Positions 13,920 through 21,298 of a stretch of DNA of 25,561 nt are shown here, one piece after another (position 1 is the stretch's first letter; the number at the start of each line of letters is the position of its first letter). The DNA is taken from positions 1 to 25,561 of IMG/VR virus record IMGVR_UViG_3300031758_000516; one strand, given 5' to 3'. Origin of the DNA: a virus. The notes beneath the pieces are model-generated. The model saw only the letters and a list, made by a program, of their open reading frames with translations, made no database searches and was not told the DNA's origin. The translations under genes and the position numbers were made by a program.

Positions 13920-14232
13920 AGATTACGAACAATTCCTTAACGAAAACGATACACACAAAGAAGAATTTGAAAAAGAATGTACTCATTACATTTCAAAAGA
14001 CATACCAGGGAAAGAAAAATACACTGGTCACCTTGTTCAAATTAAGGATGATTTTGGAAGAGGTAATCCAAGAGCCAAAGCATTTGAGAATAAGATTATA
14101 GTAAGAGATTCAGGATCTACAACTCATCATACCCTTGTCATACAATTCAACATGTCTGATGAAGATGTTGAAAAGTATTTCAAGCCTATTACCCAATCTT
14201 ATTTAGCATCTAAAAAATACGGTTTAAGATAA
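13912..14232 (+). CDS. small protein with capsid-leader-like start and C-terminal KYGL tag
   Basis: A 106-residue protein starting MFKDYEQFLNENDTHKEE, a good leader match with LNE before Asn. It ends FKPITQSYLASKKYGLR, similar to the end of the 18838 product (FKGTLAGRKYGL). The middle is beta-rich (GHLVQIKDDFGRGNPR, then HTLVIQFNMSDEDV). No enzyme motif seen. It is the last gene before the methyltransferase and is followed by a 51-bp gap with an inverted repeat. Confidence 0.6.
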   Translation: MFKDYEQFLNENDTHKEEFEKECTHYISKDIPGKEKYTGHLVQIKDDFGRGNPRAKAFENKIIVRDSGSTTHHTLVIQFNMSDEDVEKYFKPITQSYLASKKYGLR

Positions 14233-14252
14233 TCTCTAAACCTTTCTAATTT

Positions 14253-14283
14253 CCGTCTATAATTTTTTATAGAAATTTGACGG
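14253..14283 (+). promoter_or_regulatory. inverted repeat abutting the methyltransferase start
   Basis: CCGTC (14253-14257) pairs with GACGG (14279-14283), and inside it TCTATAA (14256-14262) pairs with TTATAGA (14267-14273). The two pairings share bases, so they are alternatives. The outer arm ends at the base before the ATG at 14284, so folding could affect initiation. It might also simply be a promoter-like AT-rich element. Function is inferred. Confidence 0.3.
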
Positions 14284-15462
14284 ATGAATAATGAAATTAA
14301 GTACGCCGGAATAGTTCCCCTGATAGGAGGAATGATGTTTGGAGCTGAAAAAGCTACCGGAAAAAAACCAGAGTACATACTAAGCTACCCTCCTTTTGCT
14401 GGAAATGATTCCATGTTAATGGATTATTGGAAAGAAGTTCCATACCATGTAATAGACCCCGAAACAAATACAGTAGAAAATACACTATCTAACGTAGATT
14501 TTGTTTCCGCTTTGTGTCCTTGCGCAGGCTTGTCTCAACTTAATAATGGAAAAAATAGAGGAGCAAATGCTACTCAGAATGATTGGATGTACAAAACTGC
14601 AGAGTTTGTTCTCGAAGGGATGCAACCTAAAGTTTTCTGGGGAGAAAATGCCCCAGGTTTGTTTAATCCTGTTGGAGAACCTGTAGCTGAAAGGTTAAGA
14701 GAAATCGGTGAAAAGAACGGTTACTCTATGTCATTGCTAAAAACTTCTACAATGTTACATGGGATACCTCAGAACAGAGTAAGATCTTTTTACTTTTTCT
14801 GGAAATCCGAAACTGCTCCTATTCTAAATTGGTACAATGTTGAAATGCCAACATTAGAAGAGTACTTACATAGAATAGATGAAATGGTCTCACCTGAAGA
14901 TAAATTAGAAAAAGCTTTAGAGCTCCAATCTGATCCTCTTTACATCTGGTTAAAGCAAGAGTTTGGAGACTGGAGAGGATTCATGAAAGAGAAAAAAGGT
15001 TCTATGATGGATGTCATGATCAATTCAGGAAAGCCTGATGAGTATATCGAATGGGTAAAAACTAATTATCCTGATCATGAGAAAAAAGCTGCACATGCTC
15101 TTTATAAAAGAAGAAATGGTATGGGATTCTGGGATAGCAGCCCATTTCTACCTTCGGATTACACTGGAGCTTTTACTGGAGCAAGAATGAACGCTATTCA
15201 TCCTACTGATGATAGAGTGTTGACTAGAAGAGAATTGATGCATTTTATGGGGCTTCCTTCTAATATGATAGTTCCAACACAAGATCACATGGGTAGAGTT
15301 TTTCAGAATGTACCCTCTTCTACCGCTGCAGATTGGACAAGAGAAGTTATTAAATTTATTAACGGAGAATTGGAAATGAGCGAGCATTCTTTTATTAAAC
15401 AAGATAACTTATCTCAAAAAATTACCGTTCCTTCAAGAGTGAAATCTGCTCCACTATTCTGA
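14284..15462 (+). CDS. DNA cytosine-C5 methyltransferase family protein
   Basis: A 392-residue protein. Motif IV with the catalytic Cys is LCPCAGLSQL (Pro79-Cys80), motif VI is GENAPGL (Glu121-Asn122), motif VIII is HGIPQNRVRSF (159-169), and the late TRRELMHFMGLPS matches the family motif IX region (usually RxLTxRExxxLQGFP). It would transfer a methyl group from SAM to C5 of cytosine in DNA, probably to protect phage DNA from host nucleases. Odd points: motif I is unusual (IVPLIGGMMFGAEKA instead of FxGxGG), and PCAGLS replaces the common PCQxFS, so the substrate may differ. No partner endonuclease gene is next to it. An inverted repeat abuts its start. Confidence 0.75.
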   Translation: MNNEIKYAGIVPLIGGMMFGAEKATGKKPEYILSYPPFAGNDSMLMDYWKEVPYHVIDPETNTVENTLSNVDFVSALCPCAGLSQLNNGKNRGANATQNDWMYKTAEFVLEGMQPKVFWGENAPGLFNPVGEPVAERLREIGEKNGYSMSLLKTSTMLHGIPQNRVRSFYFFWKSETAPILNWYNVEMPTLEEYLHRIDEMVSPEDKLEKALELQSDPLYIWLKQEFGDWRGFMKEKKGSMMDVMINSGKPDEYIEWVKTNYPDHEKKAAHALYKRRNGMGFWDSSPFLPSDYTGAFTGARMNAIHPTDDRVLTRRELMHFMGLPSNMIVPTQDHMGRVFQNVPSSTAADWTREVIKFINGELEMSEHSFIKQDNLSQKITVPSRVKSAPLF

Positions 15463-15470
15463 TATATAAG
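15461..15470 (+). promoter_or_regulatory. GATATATAAG motif, candidate promoter
   Basis: Variant of the recurrent motif, overlapping the stop codon of the methyltransferase gene and 38 bp before the ATG at 15508. It suggests the ligase/adenylyltransferase gene can be transcribed separately. Confidence 0.4.
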
Positions 15471-15507
15471 GTATAGAAGGAAAAGATACGACTACAAAAT
15501 TATCAAG

Positions 15508-17424
15508 ATGGCAATAAATTATTTATACGAAGAGTACAAGAAAGATCCTCAAAGGATTGAAAAATTACTAGAAGAAAAAATTGAGATCACTGAAAAACTA
15601 GACGGATCTAGATTTTTAGCGCAAGCACAAGAAGGTGGTACTCTATCCTTTTACAAAAGAAAAGACATGTCAATTTCTAAAATTGATAGGACTCTTTCTA
15701 AGTACTATGAGAAAGCAATTTTACATTTTGAAAATTTTCCACCTGAGAAAGTAATTCAACTTCCTGAAGGATGGAGATTTGGGATGGAATATTTTCCTAA
15801 TTTGCGTCCAGTTACTATCGCTTACGATAGATTACCTTTAAACAATCTTGTCTTAACTGATATTAAAGTTAAAGATCCTAGAGATAAGACGATAGATATT
15901 ATAACTGATAAGAAAACTCTTGACCGTTGGGCAGATATTTTAGAAGTTGAAAGACCTCCAGTTATCTTTGAAGGTCTTCTTGATGATAAACAGAAGCGAA
16001 GAATTTTAGACTTTTTAAATACACCTTATGGGAATTTAGTAAAAAGATTCAAGACTGAAAACTTTACACATTTTATTCTTTCTATGTTGAATCCGCAACT
16101 GAAAACTTCTTTCTTGCACAACAACACTGACAAAGATATAGACGGATTAATATTCAAATTTGGCGGAAAAGAATCTTTTAGAGTTAGTAACCCTGAAGTT
16201 GTTTTACAGAAAACTGCTAAAAGAGAAGATAAACCTTCCGATATTTACAACTTAACTCTTGTTATACTTCAAGAATTCTTAACAGGATTAGATTTTAGAA
16301 AGATAAAACTTAAAGAAAAGACTTACGAAGAGCGATACATTGAATTTATCTCTAAAGCTTTTTCACTTTTCTTAGAGTCTCCTCAGTACAAAAAGAATTT
16401 TGAAAAAGGAGTAGATTTTGAACTTCCATCTTTTTTATCTAGAGCAGAATCTAATGTTAATTTCAAGTTTGTAAAAGAACCTGAAATTCTTTCAGCTTTA
16501 GAAAAGAGCAACACAAACCGTGAGCTTTTTAAGATTATGATGGCATCTATGAGATCTCACAAGAAAAGACCGTCCGGATTCTTTTCTAAAGAGCTTGTCT
16601 ATCATCACAATGCTTTGGTAGATAAGATAGCAGATTTTATAGACGAAGGTGTTAAAATAGATAAGAAAAATTCATTTTCACTTAAAGAAGCTACTCTAGT
16701 TTCTTTTCAAGAATTCAAGAAAGTTTTCTTGACAGAGTCCGTTGATTGGCAAGAAGAATTTGGAAAGGAAAAACCTGAAGAGCTTGAGAACGTAGATGTT
16801 AATGATGTAGTAGAGGATGAAGAGTTGAAAGAAAACGTTATATTCCCTTCTTACACTGATCTAAAAAAGTTACAAACTGTAGATAGTATTTCTAGACCAG
16901 TTTCAGTGATGCGTAAATTGTTTAGCGAAACTTCTCAGGAAGATAAAAAACAGACTCCGGTTTGTTTACTTATGGGAAAATTTCAGCCTTTTCATAACGG
17001 ACATAAAACTATCATAGAAGATGCTAACACTGCTTCAGGGTGTAAAGTTTTCCTAGTGGTTACTTCCAAGAGATTAGGAAATAACGGAATCACAAGAGAA
17101 CTTCACACTTCTATGTTAGAAGAAGCTTTAGCGAAGAACAAAGATATATGTGGTTACATTTTCTCAGAAGGTAGAACTGTGACTGAAATTATAAAAGAAC
17201 TTCCTTCTAAGTACAAAATCAAAGCTTTCGCAGGAAGCGAAGATGAATGCGAAGATGTGAAGACCCAATATAAAGAACTTGAAACATATCCTATGACTAG
17301 GCATATCAGTTCTAAACAAGTTTTTCAGAAGATTAAAGAAGAAGATTACGATGGTTACAAAAAACTTGTACCTTCATCTCTTCATAATTACTTCTATAAA
17401 CTTAGAAATGAGATTACTTCTTAA
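15508..17424 (+). CDS. fusion of ATP-grasp-free ligase-like nucleotidyltransferase and NMN-adenylyltransferase-like domain
   Basis: A 638-residue two-domain protein. Residues ~1-240 look like a covalent nucleotidyltransferase (RNA/DNA ligase family): motif I EKLDGSRF with Lys30, RFGMEYF as a likely motif III (90-96), DGLIFKF as motif IV (212-218), and VVLQKT as a candidate motif V. Residues ~485-638 are a cytidylyltransferase-like domain: LMGKFQPFHNGH (488-499, the GxFxPxHxGH nucleotide site) and HISSKQVF (599-606, like the ISSTxxR of NMNAT). A helical linker (~260-480) contains SFQEFKKVFLTES, similar to the capsid leader. It could join RNA ends and make or use NAD in a repair or salvage pathway. 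Domain calls are good; joint function is inferred. Confidence 0.75.
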   Translation: MAINYLYEEYKKDPQRIEKLLEEKIEITEKLDGSRFLAQAQEGGTLSFYKRKDMSISKIDRTLSKYYEKAILHFENFPPEKVIQLPEGWRFGMEYFPNLRPVTIAYDRLPLNNLVLTDIKVKDPRDKTIDIITDKKTLDRWADILEVERPPVIFEGLLDDKQKRRILDFLNTPYGNLVKRFKTENFTHFILSMLNPQLKTSFLHNNTDKDIDGLIFKFGGKESFRVSNPEVVLQKTAKREDKPSDIYNLTLVILQEFLTGLDFRKIKLKEKTYEERYIEFISKAFSLFLESPQYKKNFEKGVDFELPSFLSRAESNVNFKFVKEPEILSALEKSNTNRELFKIMMASMRSHKKRPSGFFSKELVYHHNALVDKIADFIDEGVKIDKKNSFSLKEATLVSFQEFKKVFLTESVDWQEEFGKEKPEELENVDVNDVVEDEELKENVIFPSYTDLKKLQTVDSISRPVSVMRKLFSETSQEDKKQTPVCLLMGKFQPFHNGHKTIIEDANTASGCKVFLVVTSKRLGNNGITRELHTSMLEEALAKNKDICGYIFSEGRTVTEIIKELPSKYKIKAFAGSEDECEDVKTQYKELETYPMTRHISSKQVFQKIKEEDYDGYKKLVPSSLHNYFYKLRNEITS

Positions 17425-17819
17425 TGGACAATTTTTTAGATTTTGAAAATTTTCACTCTTTAAATGAAGATTTCAAAGAAAATTTTACTAAACTTGAAGA
17501 TGCTATTAGCAACAAGTTTGTTTTGAATTTTTATTACAAAGGAGAACAAAAAGGTGTTGTAGATGATGGGTACAGAGAAGTTGAACCGTATGCATTAGGA
17601 GTAAATAAACACGGTAACACTGTACTTAGAGCTTGGTTGATAAAAGGTATCTCTAGATCAGGGAAAATAGATCCTTCTTTAGTACCAGGTTGGAGACTTT
17701 TCAGAGTAGATAGAATTGGAATGGTAAATCCAACTTTAAGTAAATTTACTACTCCACGAAAAGGATATAATGCAGACGATCAAGGTATGACTGAGGTTCA
17801 TACTTCTGCACAATTTTAA
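17424..17819 (+). CDS. WYL-like domain protein with weak leader
   Basis: A 131-residue protein beginning MDNFLDFENFHSLNEDF, a weak leader match with LNE. Residues ~25-105 resemble a WYL domain: FVLNFYYKGEQKG, GYREVEPYALGVNKHGN, TVLRAWLIKG and PGWRLFRVDRIGMV. WYL domains bind nucleic-acid or nucleotide ligands and regulate defence systems and transcription factors. Here it stands alone without a helix-turn-helix. Its ATG shares one base with the preceding stop, so it is coupled to the ligase/NMNAT gene. A standalone, possibly packaged WYL protein could sense or sequester a host ligand, by inference. Confidence 0.6.
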   Translation: MDNFLDFENFHSLNEDFKENFTKLEDAISNKFVLNFYYKGEQKGVVDDGYREVEPYALGVNKHGNTVLRAWLIKGISRSGKIDPSLVPGWRLFRVDRIGMVNPTLSKFTTPRKGYNADDQGMTEVHTSAQF

Positions 17820-17830
17820 CTATCTTTACT

Positions 17831-18349
17831 ATGATTAAGAACTTTGAACAATTTATATTTGAATCAGAAGATCCAGACACTCGCCTTGTAAACTTCTTCT
17901 CTTCGCTTACTAGAAATTATGAAACTGACAGACCTTTTTATACTGATCAATTACAATTTGACATTAATCAGGAATGGAGAAATTGGGAAGATACTATCAA
18001 GAAAGTTAAATTAGAAAAACTAGTAGACATAGAAGCTTCTTATAAAATAAACTTCACTCTAGATCAAAAGAACTATATTCTAAAGTTAGAGTTTGTTTTC
18101 ACTATCAACGGTCAGAATGAAAAAGATGCCCCAGAAGCGCTATCCGATGAAAACGCTGAAAGGTTAAATATTGTCTTAGAAAAAATAACTCCTAAAAAGA
18201 TCGATCTAAAATCTACAGATTTTGACATTGAAAAATCCGGAAGTGGAATATCTGCTCCAGTCATCAAAGCGCTTGAAACATTTTTAGTGAAAGTTCTTGA
18301 AGCTGATTACGATTCACTGGGAGGAGAGATATATAAGATAGAACAATAA
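17831..18349 (+). CDS. hypothetical protein with capsid-leader-like start
   Basis: A 172-residue acidic protein starting MIKNFEQFIFESEDPD, a good leader match (IFE before Ser). It has alternating beta strands (IEASYKINFTLDQKNYILKL, then LEFVFTING) followed by a helical end (PVIKALETFLVKVLE). No family recognised. It starts 11 bp after the WYL gene, and a GATATATAAG motif lies in its last codons. Confidence 0.6.
   Translation: MIKNFEQFIFESEDPDTRLVNFFSSLTRNYETDRPFYTDQLQFDINQEWRNWEDTIKKVKLEKLVDIEASYKINFTLDQKNYILKLEFVFTINGQNEKDAPEALSDENAERLNIVLEKITPKKIDLKSTDFDIEKSGSGISAPVIKALETFLVKVLEADYDSLGGEIYKIEQ
18328..18337 (+). promoter_or_regulatory. GATATATAAG motif, candidate promoter
   Basis: Variant of the recurrent motif inside the last codons of the preceding gene, 28 bp before the ATG at 18365. 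Being within coding sequence, it is weaker evidence than the intergenic copies. Confidence 0.3.
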
Positions 18350-18364
18350 AAAAAAATTAAAAGT

Positions 18365-18838
18365 ATGCCTAGTACTACACAGGAACAACAAAAACTTTTT
18401 GGATGGGCTTTAGCTTGCAAAAGAGGAGAATCTAAAGAATGTCCTGCAAATATTCAAAACCTTGCGGACAAAATGACAGAAGTTGAACTAGAAAAATTTG
18501 CGTCATCTTCTAGATTACCAAAGAGAATTAAAGAATCTCTTAGAGAATGTATGGAGAACATGGATCCTGAGACTTTTGAATTACTAGAAGCAAAATCATC
18601 TACAGGAGATGTTACCACTCCTCCTCAAGTAGATAAAATTCCTTCAGTGCCTCCGGGCTATGAACAAGCATCTGCGAAAAGAGAACCTATGACTCCTAGC
18701 CTTTATAAAGCTCCAATGGGTAAAGCTAAACATGAAAGAAGATTAATGGATTTTTCTGAATTCTTAGACAGAATCAACTATAGAACTCATGACAATGTTT
18801 TGCAAAAAGGCCACGGGCAAAATTTAACAGGAAAATAA
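18365..18838 (+). CDS. DUF3008-like small virion-type protein
   Basis: A 157-residue protein. Residues 4-50 (QEQQKLFGWALACKRGE, then QNLADKMTEVELEKFAS) follow the pattern of a small domain common in large phages, similar to DUF3008, in which a Q-rich helix precedes an AxxKRGE turn and a MsexxLexfA helix. A proline-rich linker follows (PPQVDKIPSVPPGYEQ). Near the C-terminus RRLMDFSEFLDRINY resembles the leader motif, but internally; the end is QKGHGQNLTGK. The internal segment starts with a Met codon at 18747, so a 30-residue independent product is conceivable. Function unknown. Confidence 0.55.
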   Translation: MPSTTQEQQKLFGWALACKRGESKECPANIQNLADKMTEVELEKFASSSRLPKRIKESLRECMENMDPETFELLEAKSSTGDVTTPPQVDKIPSVPPGYEQASAKREPMTPSLYKAPMGKAKHERRLMDFSEFLDRINYRTHDNVLQKGHGQNLTGK

Positions 18839-19356
18839 TGGAATTCTTGAGTTACGATCAATTTCTCAATGAAAATGAAGAAAAGCCTAGGAGATCTGTT
18901 AGAGCAAAATCTCCAATGACACCTATACTAAAGAAGTCGCTAGATAGAATTGGTAAATCTTTCAAATCTGACGAGGAGATAGTTAAAGCTATTGAAAAAC
19001 TAGGATTTGTAAGAGAACCACTGAAACCTAATTCAAATGGAGCAGAATATATCTTTGTATATGACACAGATCTTGACACAGGCAAAAAATACAGATACAT
19101 TACGTACGAGAATGGTTATGTTAGAGCTGAAATGCCAGGCGGACATTGGAAAATAAAAGGCTATAATCAAACGCCTATCAGCGATCAGTATATACCAACT
19201 ACTAGAGAACGGTTATTATTAGTTCTTAGAAGAGCTTTAAAGAAAAACGATCTTTATCAGTTATGGTCTAAAGCTAATTTAAAATCAGATGATCCTGTAT
19301 CAGAATTTTTCAAAAAATTCAAAGGAACATTAGCTGGTAGAAAATACGGATTATAA
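18838..19356 (+). CDS. protein with capsid-leader-like start and C-terminal KYGL tag
   Basis: A 172-residue basic protein beginning MEFLSYDQFLNENEEKPRR with LNE at the expected cleavage point, and ending FKGTLAGRKYGL. The middle has a beta-rich region (GAEYIFVYDTDLDTGKKYRY, then GYVRAEMPGGHWKIKGY) and a basic helix (ERLLLVLRRALKKNDLYQL). No enzyme motif. It is the last gene of the block; its ATG shares a base with the preceding stop, and its transcript probably ends at the terminator 19459-19482. Confidence 0.6.
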   Translation: MEFLSYDQFLNENEEKPRRSVRAKSPMTPILKKSLDRIGKSFKSDEEIVKAIEKLGFVREPLKPNSNGAEYIFVYDTDLDTGKKYRYITYENGYVRAEMPGGHWKIKGYNQTPISDQYIPTTRERLLLVLRRALKKNDLYQLWSKANLKSDDPVSEFFKKFKGTLAGRKYGL

Positions 19357-19420
19357 AATCTGTTAATTGCAAATACTAGCTCTGAAGATATAAAATACTT
19401 ATTATCACTCATAAAAAAGT

Positions 19421-19451
19421 CTTTGTCGTGTTATTGTAAAATAACATAAAG
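19421..19451 (+). other. hairpin upstream of terminator
   Basis: TGTTATT (19429-19435) and AATAACA (19440-19446) pair around a GTAA loop, with an outer CTTT/AAAG extension (19421-19424, 19448-19451). It lies in the 186-bp gap 19357-19542, which has no gene. Together with the terminator 8 bp later it could form the end of a 3' UTR or a small RNA. Confidence 0.4.
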
Positions 19452-19458
19452 CTTTCTA

Positions 19459-19482
19459 AAACCTCCTGATGGAGGTTTTTTT
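19459..19482 (+). terminator. intrinsic terminator closing the accessory block
   Basis: Stem AAACCTCC / GGAGGTTT with a TGAT loop (19467-19470), followed by seven T. It separates the tagged-protein block from the nucleotide-metabolism genes starting at 19543. Confidence 0.9.
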
Positions 19483-19542
19483 ATGTTAAATGGAATGAAC
19501 TTTTAGCCTCTGACGATAAAACATGTACAAAAATTTTTTTAA

Positions 19543-20025
19543 ATGGCAAATACAGACAACTCGTGTGCTAATCTAGAAATAAAGGATTACCACACAATAG
19601 TAACAGAAAATGGAGTTTCAAAAGATACTCTAGGTGACATCTTAAATCTTCAAGCCGAAACACAAAAAAATGTTTACGGATACGATTTTGAAAACATGAA
19701 CTTGAGAGATCTTATGGGATTTTGGCACATGAACAATCACGCGTTAATTGATGAGATTCACGAAGCTACAGATGCATTAGGCGGCATAAGCGCTGGAGGT
19801 AATGCAATCTGGAAAAGATGGAAAAAAGATTATTCATCTTATTCGGATAAGAAATTTTCAGATTTATCTACATCAGATCAGATAGAATGCAAATTTGAAA
19901 TTATTGATATGTTGCATTTCTTCATGAATTACGCTGCATCAATAGGAATGACATCTCAAGAAATGTACAACATGTACATGTCAAAAAATGAACATAATAG
20001 AGAAAGACAGCGTAACGGATACTAA
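19543..20025 (+). CDS. all-alpha NTP pyrophosphatase, dimeric dUTPase type
   Basis: A 160-residue helical protein. ALIDEIHEATDALGG carries the ExxE metal-binding pair, and ECKFEIIDMLHFFMNYAA the second ExxD pair. The C-terminal YMSKNEHNRERQRNGY matches the conserved KNxxNxxRQxxGY end of dimeric dUTPases (dUTPase_2, MazG-related). It would hydrolyse dUTP to dUMP, preventing uracil incorporation and supplying dTMP synthesis, which fits the RNR genes downstream. First gene after the terminator. Confidence 0.8.
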   Translation: MANTDNSCANLEIKDYHTIVTENGVSKDTLGDILNLQAETQKNVYGYDFENMNLRDLMGFWHMNNHALIDEIHEATDALGGISAGGNAIWKRWKKDYSSYSDKKFSDLSTSDQIECKFEIIDMLHFFMNYAASIGMTSQEMYNMYMSKNEHNRERQRNGY

Positions 20026-20059
20026 TTTTCCACAGTGTTAAACATTTAAACATAAATTA

Positions 20060-20419
20060 ATGAATACGTCAGAAATCACAAACATTGTCTTGAATTATTT
20101 TTCAGGATTTGCAGAAAGAAATATTGATACTATTTCTAAGAATTTTGCAGATAACATCGCTCTTCAAGATTGGGAAGGCAGATGGGAAAATTACACTGTA
20201 GTAAAAGAAGCTATTTTATCGGCAATTAATCACACAGATTCGTTAGTAATTATTCCTAAAGATATTCAAGTTTCTATTTACGGTCCAACTTCAGTTGCTA
20301 CTTGCAGAATTGACATTATTATCAACGGAAAAACTACTTTGAAAGTAGTAGATATTATAACATTGTACAATGATTTTGGAGGATTAGTTATCACTAACAT
20401 AGACGCATACAAACAATGA
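20060..20419 (+). CDS. NTF2/SnoaL-like protein
   Basis: A 119-residue protein with the cone-shaped NTF2-like pattern: an N-terminal helix (IVLNYFSGFAERNIDTISKN), then FADNIALQDWEGRWENYTVV, a second helix, and C-terminal strands (VATCRIDIIINGKTTLKVVD, then ITLYNDFGGLVITNIDAY). The fold serves as enzyme or binding protein; catalytic residues cannot be assigned. Its stop overlaps the start of the RmlC-like gene (ATGA), so the two are coupled and may act on the same sugar nucleotide. Confidence 0.6.
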   Translation: MNTSEITNIVLNYFSGFAERNIDTISKNFADNIALQDWEGRWENYTVVKEAILSAINHTDSLVIIPKDIQVSIYGPTSVATCRIDIIINGKTTLKVVDIITLYNDFGGLVITNIDAYKQ

Positions 20420-20925
20420 GAGAAGAACCTAAATTAACAAAGACTGGCGTTTTTACTGATGATAGAGGAACATTCTTTCCTTTAAGTATCGAGGACCCTA
20501 GATGGTTACAAAGTAACGTTAGTATCAGCAAAAAATGGACTTTTAGAGGTCTTCATCATCAACTTGGCGAAACTGCTCAGACTAAATTAGTCACAGTTAT
20601 AAAAGGTAGAATTTTAGATTTTGTGGTAGATCTTAGAAAAGGATCTTTTAAAGAAGCTTACTTTTTTAATATGACCCCAGGAGACCAACTTTACGTACCC
20701 AAAGGATTTGCTCACGGTTTTCTAGCTCTAGAAGAAGATTCTATGATCCAATACCTAGTGGACAATCCATACTCTCCTAAAACAGAAATAAGTTTTGATT
20801 GGAAATCTGTTGAAATGGTAAGAGATCTTATCCTTGCAGAAGTTGGAGATGTTAAGAATCTTTCATTGTCTCCAAAAGATGCAATAGGAGTTCAATTAGA
20901 AAGTACGCATTCTGAAATAGTATAA
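20416..20925 (+). CDS. rmlC: dTDP-4-dehydrorhamnose 3,5-epimerase-like cupin
   Basis: A 169-residue protein with RmlC motifs: DDRGTFFPL, SKKWTFRGLHHQ (catalytic His in RGLHxQ), VIKGRILDFVVDLRKGS, LYVPKGFAHGFLALEEDS, and NPYSPKTE. RmlC converts dTDP-4-keto-6-deoxyglucose to the rhamnose isomer. No RmlA, RmlB or RmlD is present here, so it would act on host sugar nucleotides, perhaps for surface glycan, virion or DNA decoration. Slightly shorter than cellular RmlC (about 180). Substrate not proven. Confidence 0.75.
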   Translation: MREEPKLTKTGVFTDDRGTFFPLSIEDPRWLQSNVSISKKWTFRGLHHQLGETAQTKLVTVIKGRILDFVVDLRKGSFKEAYFFNMTPGDQLYVPKGFAHGFLALEEDSMIQYLVDNPYSPKTEISFDWKSVEMVRDLILAEVGDVKNLSLSPKDAIGVQLESTHSEIV

Positions 20926-21242
20926 TGGAATACGCGATCATAACATCCAAAGGATCTCACGATTTTAACATCGCAGTTATACAAAGAGATGATTCTGTTT
21001 CTTATCAGTTGAGTAGATCGCAGTCTACCATGTGGACTAACCCGGGAGAACATTTGCTAACTATCACTGACAATGGCTCGGATATGTATTTTAATCCTAA
21101 GATGACTAAAAAAATGAATTATGCAGAATTTTCTTATGCAGCAATTCTTTTCGATTTCATTAAAAACTATGATGGAATTCGCATTGAATCTTATGAAGTG
21201 TACCAGAAATTAGGATCATTGACTGCAAAGAAAAGTCGCTAA
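20925..21242 (+). CDS. hypothetical protein
   Basis: A 105-residue protein that starts on the last base of the RmlC-like gene's stop codon. Strand-rich N-terminal half (YAIITSKGSHDFNIAVIQRD, then SVSYQLSRSQSTMW) and helical middle (YAEFSYAAILFDFIKNY), ending in a basic tail (KLGSLTAKKSR). No family recognised. It is followed by a 56-bp AT-rich gap before the polymerase gene. Confidence 0.6.
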   Translation: MEYAIITSKGSHDFNIAVIQRDDSVSYQLSRSQSTMWTNPGEHLLTITDNGSDMYFNPKMTKKMNYAEFSYAAILFDFIKNYDGIRIESYEVYQKLGSLTAKKSR

Positions 21243-21298
21243 TAAATTACTTATTTCTCTGATTTAAAAAACTTTAGACAAACCTAGATACAATAATT

